From the NCBI GenBank assembly GCA_017508315.1, contig JAFVZE010000342.1:1-13997 (forward strand): a stretch of DNA of 13,997 nt, given 5' to 3'. Positions 1-6,387 of the stretch are shown piece after piece. The translations under genes and the position numbers were made by a program. The notes under the pieces were generated by a model. That model was not told the DNA's origin. It was given only the letters and a program-made list of their open reading frames with translations, and searched no databases. This DNA comes from Kiritimatiellia bacterium (GTDB lineage Bacteria; Verrucomicrobiota; Kiritimatiellia; RFP12; UBA1067). Numbering within the stretch: position 1 is the stretch's first letter; each line of letters starts with the position of its first letter.

Positions 1-401
1 AAATCAACTCCTCTCGCGTGAGATACCACATCCTGATGGTCTTTGAGCGGCTTGCCCTTAACCGTAAAGCCGTATTCCAGAACGGCCATCGTGTCGCCGA
101 GCGTCAGGGTATTGCCTTCAATCGAAGTGGAATCGTGCGTCCAAACGGCCCTCAACTGTTTGAGAAGTTCACATTTGCGCGTTTCCGAAATTCCGTCCAG
201 AAAACTCTTTCGCGATATGCCGTGAGTCTTCATGAACGATGCGACGGCATTGAAAGAAACCTCAAGACCATGCCGCGACATCATTTCCGCCGCGATAGAC
301 CGAATGCTCGCTCCGTTCGCCCTAAGCTGCTTTATCTCGGCTTCGTATGGCGCAAGTTTTGACTGAAACGGCTTGCCGCGTGTAACAACTTTGTTTCTCA
401 T
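1..401 (-). CDS. Fic-family protein, N-terminal part (gene runs off the window)
   Basis: The minus strand is open from an ATG at 401 to the window edge (133 codons, no stop). Residues 91-97, STSIEGN, fit the (S/T)xxxE(G/N) inhibitory-helix motif of Fic proteins. The following stretch, LTLGDTMAVLEYGFTVKGKP then LKDH, is the usual Fic N-terminal region. The catalytic HPFxxGNGR loop would lie beyond position 1, so AMP transfer cannot be confirmed. Residues about 18-61 (EIKQLRANGASIRSIAAEM...) look like a resolvase-type helix-turn-helix, suggesting DNA binding or self-regulation. That reading is inference from pattern. Fic proteins usually AMPylate a target protein, and many act as toxin modules. 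There is no ribosome site before the ATG, and the predicted transcript begins about 3 bases upstream, so translation is probably leaderless. The gene is divergent from the glycyl radical enzyme and looks unrelated to the glycan operon. Confidence 0.85.
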   Translation of the reverse strand, partial: MRNKVVTRGKPFQSKLAPYEAEIKQLRANGASIRSIAAEMMSRHGLEVSFNAVASFMKTHGISRKSFLDGISETRKCELLKQLRAVWTHDSTSIEGNTLTLGDTMAVLEYGFTVKGKPLKDHQDVVSHARGVD

Positions 402-410
402 AATGCCGAG

Positions 411-439
411 ATTGTACCAAATATTTATATCTGATACAA
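411..439 (-). promoter_or_regulatory. sigma70-type promoter of the fic-like gene
   Basis: On the minus strand, TTGTAT (439-434) and TACAAT (416-411) are separated by exactly 17 bases. Transcription would start about 7 bases after the -10, near position 404, only about 3 bases before the ATG at 401. The match to the TTGACA/TATAAT consensus is good, and no other promoter is evident before this gene. Confidence 0.6.
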
Positions 440-511
440 CGACTGACTTGTTACATCGCCGAGGAACAATACGCGTTATGGTACCGTTTTGCATACCTAT
501 GCGTATCAGAT
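429..511. repeat. 9-bp inverted repeat spanning the divergent promoters
   Basis: ATCTGATAC at 429-437 and its exact reverse complement GTATCAGAT at 503-511 are 65 bases apart. One arm overlaps the -35 box of the fic-like promoter. The other lies just upstream of the extended -10 of the glycyl radical enzyme promoter. Paired operator half-sites for one regulator acting on both genes would look like this; chance is also possible at this length. The second promoter copy, at 3001, does not have the arm. Confidence 0.35.
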
Positions 512-526
512 GGGATTTGCTAATAT
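478..526 (+). promoter_or_regulatory. promoter of the glycyl radical enzyme gene (cassette copy 1)
   Basis: An extended -10, TGC-TAATAT (518-526), lies 32 bases from the start of a 13-base block, TTGCATACCTATG (489-501). The block includes the hyphenated palindrome GCATA-CC-TATGC (491-502). A 17-base spacer would give a poor -35 (TATGCG), overlapping the palindrome. This suggests dependence on an activator bound there. The same elements, at the same spacing, recur before the gene at 3093; that conservation is the main evidence. The XylR-type regulator encoded at the far end of the window is a candidate ligand (inference). Confidence 0.55.
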
Positions 527-565
527 AAGTTCATAAATCTTTACCGTCAAAACCAAGGAGGGTTG

Positions 566-2941
566 ATGAAAGTATTGATGTTCATATGCGGCGTAGCGGC
601 TGCGATGCTGGTATCGGCGGGCGTGCTTGAGGTTGCTGGATGCGTTTCTTCGTTTTTTTATAGAACTGTATTTATCGTAGTTCTTCTTGCGACATTTTCT
701 GCCAGCGGTGAAAGCGAGGTTTTTAAACTGTCGGAACAGTCACCGATCTCAACGTGTGAAGCGCGTTATCTCAAGAGCAAATGGCGCACCAGACGGGTTG
801 AAGCCTCGCAGGGCATGTCTTTGAAGGAGCTTCAAAAAGAAGTTCCTTCATGGGTGAAAGAGTGGAAAAGGCGGCATTCCTGGCCGATGGTTAAGGCGAA
901 GCTTTTTGCGAAGCTCTGTGAGTGTTCGGCGCTCGATGTGTCGGAATTGGACTGGTATCCAGCATTCGCCGACTGGACTTTTGCGCCTAAGACATATTCC
1001 CATAAACGTACCCGCTATGCCGGGCATCCGGTCTGGACGGAAATTTCCTCTCGCCGCGAAGAAGTGCTGCAAAGAACCGATCCTGCCTATAAAGAACTGC
1101 TTCGACGCGGAGGCGGCGGAAGATGGGTTTCGTACCACGATTTTGATCACAGCGCGCCTGATTGGGAAGCCATTCTGCCTCTCGGGTTCCCGGGGCTGGC
1201 GAATCGGCTGAACGCCAACTGGAAGGATACCGATTACTACCGGGCAAGGAAGGTGGCTATCGACGGCGCGGCGGTATTGATGAGAAGACTTGTCGAGGCC
1301 GGGGAAAAACGGCTTGCCGCTCTGCCCGAAAAAACGGCGCCCGCCCGCCGTCAGCGGCTTTTCAAGCAGACTGAGAGCATGCGCAGACTTGCGGAGGGTG
1401 CTCCGAAGACGGCGTATGATGTGCTGAACTTCATTTATATCTTCTGGTGCATGAGCGAGCAGTTCGACGGTATACAGGTGCGTTCGCTTGGGAATCTCGA
1501 CAGGCTTCTATCTCCGTATTATGGGTTGGATATCGCGGCGGGGCGCACTACGGAAGCGGAATTCCGCGAACAGCTCGCCCATTTCTGGTGGCAGTGGGGG
1601 AGTATCGACAATTATTTCGGACAGCCTTTGTATTTCGGCGGCACCAGGGCAGACGGCACGAGCGGATACGGCGAAGTTTCGCGCATTATGCTCGACATTC
1701 ATGATTCGCTTGCGCTTCCTACGCCTAAGCTTCATCTCAAGATGGGGGCGTCGACGCCCGATTGGGTGTGGAGCAAGTCGCTGGATATGGTAAGACGGCA
1801 GCGCTCCATCTCTTTCATCGGCGAAGAACCTCACTGGCGGGTCATACGCGCGATGGGGTATACGGAGGAACAGGCGCGCACCTTCCTGCTTTGGGGGTGC
1901 TATGAATGGGCGGTGAAAGACAGCGCCAACGACATTTTCGGCGCGGCGGTCAATCTTGTAAAACCCATCGAAGAAATGCTTGCCGACGCGCAGTCCGGAA
2001 AGTTCGCCGCAGATGGATTTCAGGAGTTCAAGACGGAGTATCTGCGCCGCGCTTCACAGTTAGTGGACGAGGCCCGGCGCTGCGTTCTGATCGGGGAGCG
2101 CTGTCGCAGTGAAGTCAATCCGTCGCTTCTTTTTTCAATTGCGACCGAGTATAGCGTTAAGAGCGGCAAGGACGCGCTTATAGACGGAACCGCCAACGGC
2201 AATCACACGGGTATGTGGATGGTGGGGCTCGGAACGGCGGTCGATGCGCTTGTGGCCGTCGATGAAATCGTTTACAGGCGCGCGGATATGGACCTTGGCT
2301 CGCTCGGTAAGCTGATGTCGGAGGATTGGCGTGGGCGCGAGGATCTGAGGCTTCGGATGTTGCGCTCGAAGTGCAAATGGGGCAATAACGCCGCGCGGGC
2401 GAACGCGGTGGCGGGAGAGATCGTGAAAAAAATCTTCGTTCCGCTTGACGGGATGGAAAACGGCCGCGGTGGAAGGTTCAAGGCTTGCGGACACGTCGCC
2501 ACATGGTTCATAGGAATGGGGGACAGCACGGCCGCGACGCCGGACGGGCGCAAAAAGGGAGAAGAGCTTTCAAAAAACATTTCGCCGACGATGGGCGCCG
2601 ATACGGAGGGTGCCACCGCGCTTGTCGAGTCCGTCGCCGCGCTTGACGCAAGGGGTCTTTCCGGAGATTTCCCGCTTGATGTAGCACTTTTGCCGGGAAC
2701 TGTCGCAGGCGAGAAGGGGCTTGAGCTGATGCGCACTCTGATTAAGCGCTATTTCGACAACGGAGGTCTTGTTATTCAGTTCAATGTTGCAGATCCGCAG
2801 ACACTGCGCGATGCGCAGGCGCACCCGGAGAAGTACGAAAATCTCCAGGTCCGCATATGCGGATGGAACGTGCGCTGGAACGATCTGCCTAAGCGCGAGC
2901 AGGACGCGTACATCCGCCGTGCTGAAAATCTGATGAAATAG
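566..2941 (+). CDS. glycyl radical enzyme (pyruvate formate-lyase/dehydratase superfamily) with an unusual exported leader
   Basis: The product has 791 residues, normal for the family. The catalytic cysteine is C445 in GCYEW, with the glutamate at +2 (E447) typical of dehydratase and C-N lyase members, not the CCVS of true pyruvate formate-lyase. The C-terminal glycyl radical domain is clear: ATPDGRKKGEELSKNISP (657-674) and the radical loop VRICGWNV (762-769) with G766. The loop has GW instead of the usual GY. The substrate is not identifiable. Such enzymes need a radical-SAM activase; none is in the window. The start is ATG 566 (AAGGAGGG at 555-562, 3 bases away), not the TTG at 563. Oddly, the protein opens with a signal-peptide-like leader (residues 1-19) and then a second hydrophobic segment (YRTVFIVVLLATFSASG, 32-48), although family members are cytoplasmic. 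A T7 tract at 653-659 separates the two; see findings. Confidence 0.85.
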   Translation: MKVLMFICGVAAAMLVSAGVLEVAGCVSSFFYRTVFIVVLLATFSASGESEVFKLSEQSPISTCEARYLKSKWRTRRVEASQGMSLKELQKEVPSWVKEWKRRHSWPMVKAKLFAKLCECSALDVSELDWYPAFADWTFAPKTYSHKRTRYAGHPVWTEISSRREEVLQRTDPAYKELLRRGGGGRWVSYHDFDHSAPDWEAILPLGFPGLANRLNANWKDTDYYRARKVAIDGAAVLMRRLVEAGEKRLAALPEKTAPARRQRLFKQTESMRRLAEGAPKTAYDVLNFIYIFWCMSEQFDGIQVRSLGNLDRLLSPYYGLDIAAGRTTEAEFREQLAHFWWQWGSIDNYFGQPLYFGGTRADGTSGYGEVSRIMLDIHDSLALPTPKLHLKMGASTPDWVWSKSLDMVRRQRSISFIGEEPHWRVIRAMGYTEEQARTFLLWGCYEWAVKDSANDIFGAAVNLVKPIEEMLADAQSGKFAADGFQEFKTEYLRRASQLVDEARRCVLIGERCRSEVNPSLLFSIATEYSVKSGKDALIDGTANGNHTGMWMVGLGTAVDALVAVDEIVYRRADMDLGSLGKLMSEDWRGREDLRLRMLRSKCKWGNNAARANAVAGEIVKKIFVPLDGMENGRGGRFKACGHVATWFIGMGDSTAATPDGRKKGEELSKNISPTMGADTEGATALVESVAALDARGLSGDFPLDVALLPGTVAGEKGLELMRTLIKRYFDNGGLVIQFNVADPQTLRDAQAHPEKYENLQVRICGWNVRWNDLPKREQDAYIRRAENLMK
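628..642 (+). promoter_or_regulatory. second ribosome site and ATG inside the glycyl radical enzyme gene, out of frame by one base
   Basis: TGAGGT (628-633) lies 6 bases before ATG 640-642. Translation from there gives MRFFVFL and then a stop at 661-663. If the T7 tract at 653-659 had six T's, the same start would read MRFFVFYRTVFIVVLL..., a standard signal peptide ending SAS-G, straight into the enzyme. This looks like the ancestral start of the gene, or the alternative start of a slippage switch. Confidence 0.45.
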
Positions 2942-3000
2942 ACATTTCAAAGGGGCTGCCCCACGGAGTTGCTCTCGGAGTTTCTTTTACAGAGGTTGTG

Positions 3001-3049
3001 ATGGTATGTTGTTGCATACCTATGTTCATGAGGTGTTATTTGCTAAAAT
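3001..3049 (+). promoter_or_regulatory. promoter of the six-gene operon (cassette copy 2)
   Basis: This aligns without gaps to 478-526, with 37 of 49 bases identical. It keeps the block TTGCATACCTATG (3012-3024), the palindrome core CATA-CC-TATG and the extended -10 TGC-TAAAAT (3041-3049). Mismatches cluster between these elements, as expected if only the block and the -10 are selected. It drives the gene at 3093 and probably the five genes after it. Confidence 0.55.
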
Positions 3050-3092
3050 AACGTACGAAATTCCGGTTTGCCATCTAAATCAAGGAGGGCTG

Positions 3093-3719
3093 ATGAAAAT
3101 ATTGGTGTTTATGTGCGGCGTAGCGGCTGCTATGCTGGTATCGGCGGGTGAAAGCCGCACCAAAACAGTGACGCTCGATCCGACGGCGTCGTTGCTGTGG
3201 AAAACCGCCGTCGCAGGGCAGCGGTCGGTATCGCTTCTGCCTTGGCCGGAAGGCGCGCAGAAGGCGGAACTGATCATGACTCCCGGCGGATCCGCGGAAA
3301 TAACCGACACGACGCTTGCGGCATACGATCTGCAGCTTCCGCTGCCAGAAAAGGAATCGGACGAGTATACGCTCAAGCTTGAACTCAAGTATAAAGACGG
3401 GGCGGGCGCGGTGCTTGAAACGCGCCGGGCGACTGTCGGCGTAGTCTGCGGCATGAGTCAGTCGACCGATATCGCCTATCGTACGCCCGGCGGACGCGGA
3501 TGGTCGCGCCATTCGTCGCGCAAACCCGTCGTTCCCGTCGCTTCGGCGGTGCAGGCCGCATCGCTCGACGCAAAGGCGCTTGATGTCGCGGACGCTCCGG
3601 CATGGGTTGAACTTGACGGCGGCGCCGGAGCCTGGCATTCGTTCGCGTGGACGGTCGACGGCGGAGACTTCGAACAGAAATATTCCGTTCCGGTCGGTAC
3701 GGTGATTCTGGTAAGGTAA
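3093..3719 (+). CDS. small secreted protein of unknown function, first gene of the operon
   Basis: The product has 208 residues. Start ATG 3093 follows AAGGAGGG (3082-3089) by 3 bases. A longer reading from 3006 would translate the promoter and is rejected. The first 19 residues, MKILVFMCGVAAAMLVSAG, form a signal peptide nearly identical to the leader of the glycyl radical enzyme (51 of 57 bases). The mature part alternates hydrophobic and polar residues with TVTLDP, YTLKLELKYKDG and HSFAWTVDGG segments. That suggests a beta-sandwich of the kind found at the N-termini of the two FGE-fold proteins downstream. There are no catalytic motifs or membrane segments. I do not recognise the family. 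It lies 10 bases upstream of the next gene, whose ribosome site overlaps its stop codon, so the two are probably co-expressed and perhaps interact. Confidence 0.75.
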   Translation: MKILVFMCGVAAAMLVSAGESRTKTVTLDPTASLLWKTAVAGQRSVSLLPWPEGAQKAELIMTPGGSAEITDTTLAAYDLQLPLPEKESDEYTLKLELKYKDGAGAVLETRRATVGVVCGMSQSTDIAYRTPGGRGWSRHSSRKPVVPVASAVQAASLDAKALDVADAPAWVELDGGAGAWHSFAWTVDGGDFEQKYSVPVGTVILVR

Positions 3720-3729
3720 GGAGGCGGAT

Positions 3730-5000
3730 ATGATGAAGAACTTGATTGCAGCGGGATTTCTTCTGTCGGTTTCGGCGTCCGGCGCGGCGACGATCGCCAA
3801 ATCGGTAATCCGTCAGAACTGGCCCTACGATCCGACGGTAACGATCGACTATGAACTTGAAGGGGAGCTCGGCGAGCGTGTTGACATCGACGTCAAACTT
3901 GAGGATGGGGCCGGGATCATCAGCGTCTCAGCCAATTCGTTTTCCGGCGATCTGAGCAATGTCGCGCCCGGCGTGCACAGAATCGTCTGGGATCCGGTAA
4001 AGGCGGGGTATGTCAACGTTTCCGCAACTTCGCTTAAAGTCGCGCTCACGGCGCGCCCGGCGGCTTCGGAGTATCTGGTGATCGGCGGGCTCGGAACGGA
4101 AAACGTGACGGTGGAAACCTTGTCCGAAGCGCCTGATGCGGGATTCAACGCCGATCAATACAAGAAGGATAAGATAGTCTTGAAGCGCATCCGCGCCGGA
4201 CGTTTCCGCATGGGTTCCCCCGATACCGAGGGCGGACGCAATCAGAACGAAACTCTGCACGACGTCATTTTGACGAACGATTACTGGATCGGGGTTTTCC
4301 CGGTCACGCGGCAGCAGTGGATGCATATCAGAAAAGATGTGACTCCGGGAGATCATTATTATTTGACGGGGCCTGCGATTAGCGTCAGCTGGAACGATAT
4401 CTGCGGGGAAAACGGCGGACGGGCAGGTACGACCGCCGTCGACGAAGGAAGCTTTCTCGGGCTTCTCGGAGCGAAGGTGAATCAGTTGCTGCCGCAGGGG
4501 TATGTGGTCGCGCTGCCGACGGAGGCGCAGTGGGAATATCCTGCCGAGCCGGTACCGATACGGCATGGAATAACGGGACCGGCTATAACGTCTATGACAA
4601 AACGGCGAGTTCCGGCAGTTATGCTGGAAATGTCTACAAGGTCGATGACAATCTCAATCTGCTTGCCCGTTACGTCTGGACAACGCGAGCTGTCGCCAAT
4701 CAGAACAACTCCACGAAAGTCGGCAGCTTTCAACCGAACGCCTGGGGGCTTTACGACTGTCACGGAAACTGTTTCGAATTGGTGTTCGATTCAATCTATG
4801 TCGACGGCGGAGGTTCGGGGCCGAGCGGCGTTCAGGTGGAGCAGCGTATAAGCACGTATCCCGATTACCGCATTATCAAAGGCGGCACATGGAATTCCGC
4901 GGCTAAGGAATGCCGCAGCGCCGCGCGTTATCATATTAATCGCGCGATTAGGGATGGGAAATACGGTTTCCGTCTGGCTGTAATCAAGGAGGTGAAATAA
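3730..5000 (+). pseudogene. secreted SUMF1/FGE-fold protein, split by a one-base frameshift
   Basis: Frame one runs from 3730 (ATG 3733 equally possible; AAGGAGG at 3718-3724) and is homologous to its neighbour up to LPTEAQWEY (residue 270, ending 4539). It then loses similarity until a stop at 4849-4851. From 4540 the homology continues in another frame (ACRAGTDTAWNNG ... NAWGLYDCHGN ... IKGGTW ... CRSAARY ... KYGFRLA) to the TAA at 4998-5000. Against the intact neighbour, one G of the expected GCC codon is missing after 4539. Restored, the protein would have 423 residues: signal peptide (2-18), Ig-like N-domain (about 22-110, with QNWPYDPTVTIDYELEG), then the FGE-sulfatase (SUMF1) domain from about 148. 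The FGE catalytic cysteine pair is absent, so oxidase activity is not expected. A real mutation, a sequencing error and recoding cannot be told apart here. Confidence 0.8.
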
Positions 5001-6364
5001 TGAAACGCGTCGTATTTCTGCTGAGCGTTTTAGCGGCGGTCTCTGCTTTGGCGGCGGGTTCGGTCGATATCGTCAAAGTGACGCAGAACTGGCCGTGGGA
5101 CAACCGGGTGATCATCGAATACATCCTCAGCGGCGACGAAGGGACTTCGTACGATCTCGATCTTTCGGTCGAATCTCCTCGTGGGCCCGTCAAATACAAG
5201 GCGAATGCGCTGTCCGACGAGCTCTGCAACAAGGTTCCCGGAACCTACCGCTTGACTTGGAATCCGGACGGACGCTACGACAGCGATCTTGATGCGGCGG
5301 CGGTGGGACTCAAATTCACGCTCACCTGCCGCGAGGCCGGAGTTCCCGGCAAGTATATGGTAATCGACATCGCGGACAGCGAGAATTATTCGGTGGAATA
5401 TCTTGCGGACGTCCCCGCCGGCGGGTGGACGGATGCGCACAAAAAATCCAAGATGGTGTTCCGTAGGATAAGACCGGGCTATTTCATGATGGGCAGTCCC
5501 GCCGATGAACCCGGGCATCTTGATTCGCGCAAAAGTTCGTTTTTGGGGCTCGACCGTCAGGGCGAGGCGCGGCATCCCGTTTTGCTGACGAATGAATACT
5601 GGATAGCGATCTGCCCCGCGACGTATGCCCAGATATGCTATATCGACCGGCGCGCGAAGCATGACGGCGCGCGAAATGCGAGGGCGGGCGGCACGATTGA
5701 CTACTGGATAAACAATTATCAGCTCATGGATCCGGCGAGATCGCTCAATTGGGTTCGCTTGGTGGGCGCTGATAATATTACCTCTTGGCCTACCTCGACT
5801 GATGTGGGCAGCGAGTCGATTATCGGACAGATGCGCTCTCGGCTTGAAGGAAAGGGCACCCCGCAAGGGCTTGTTTTTGCGATGCCTACCCAGGCGCAGT
5901 GGGAATACGCCTGCCGCGCCGGCACCGAGACGGCGTGGAACAACGGCACCGATTGCATGACAAATTCCGTGGGCGTGGACGCGAATCTCGATCTACTCGG
6001 GATCTATCAGCCGCTCGGCGGAGCTGCCGCAATCTCCGGCAACGTCTGCACCAGGGAGCCGAACGCCTGGGGGCTTTACGACTGTCACGGGTTGGTCGGA
6101 GAGGTCGTCTACGGGCGCGGAGCCCAAGATAACGTAAGCACACTGGAGGTCGAGCCGACCGGAGGGGGCTGCACCTGGGAAATGTTCTGCGCCATCCGCG
6201 GCGGCTGGTGGCAGTATTGCTGGGCGGTTCACTGCCGAAGCGCGGCGAAAATCCACAGCAATCAGGCGGAAAACGTGGGAAAGACCGCCGAGAACTCAAC
6301 GCCGAAATATCATTCCGTCCGCTTCGCGTTCATCCGGCCGAGAAGCGGCAACCAGTGGCGATGA
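5000..6364 (+). CDS. secreted SUMF1/FGE-fold protein with an Ig-like N-domain, intact paralogue
   Basis: The product has 454 residues. ATG 5000 overlaps the preceding TAA by one base; the ribosome site AAGGAGGTG (4986-4994) is near-perfect. Signal peptide: residues 1-19. An Ig-like domain follows (about 22-110, QNWPWDNRVIIEYILSG), then the SUMF1 domain from about 150: YFMMGSP (161-167), ECxAT-like ICPATYAQ (204-211), MPTQAQWEYACRAGTETAWN (295-314), PNAWGLYDCHG (354-364), AIRGGWW (398-404), RSAAK (413-417). The usual HGNVWEW is degraded to HGLVGEVVY. C407 and C412 have the C-x4-C spacing of the copper-binding cysteines of true formylglycine-generating enzymes, but the surroundings differ and no sulfatase is present, so a structural or binding role is likelier. 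It is a tandem duplicate of the preceding gene; the two share an identical 32-base stretch (4734-4765 and 6059-6090). Confidence 0.85.
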   Translation: MKRVVFLLSVLAAVSALAAGSVDIVKVTQNWPWDNRVIIEYILSGDEGTSYDLDLSVESPRGPVKYKANALSDELCNKVPGTYRLTWNPDGRYDSDLDAAAVGLKFTLTCREAGVPGKYMVIDIADSENYSVEYLADVPAGGWTDAHKKSKMVFRRIRPGYFMMGSPADEPGHLDSRKSSFLGLDRQGEARHPVLLTNEYWIAICPATYAQICYIDRRAKHDGARNARAGGTIDYWINNYQLMDPARSLNWVRLVGADNITSWPTSTDVGSESIIGQMRSRLEGKGTPQGLVFAMPTQAQWEYACRAGTETAWNNGTDCMTNSVGVDANLDLLGIYQPLGGAAAISGNVCTREPNAWGLYDCHGLVGEVVYGRGAQDNVSTLEVEPTGGGCTWEMFCAIRGGWWQYCWAVHCRSAAKIHSNQAENVGKTAENSTPKYHSVRFAFIRPRSGNQWR

Positions 6365-6387
6365 CAAAATAAAGGAGATTTGAAATC

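Noticed and set aside
18..362. A 114-codon plus-strand frame at the left edge
   Set aside because: It is the shadow of the minus-strand Fic-like gene, which carries a clear family motif.
2952..2988. Possible terminator after the radical enzyme gene: GGGG-CTG-CCCC and a later T-rich stretch
   Set aside because: The stem is only 4-5 bp and the T-rich part (2981-2988) is about 18 bases downstream of it; not a convincing intrinsic terminator.
3006..3092. Longer N-terminus for the 3093 gene
   Set aside because: It would translate the duplicated promoter; AAGGAGGG and the leader identical to the 566 gene fix the start at 3093.
5000..6364. Active formylglycine-generating enzyme
   Set aside because: Only the C-x4-C spacing fits; the flanking active-site sequence is missing and no sulfatase is encoded here.
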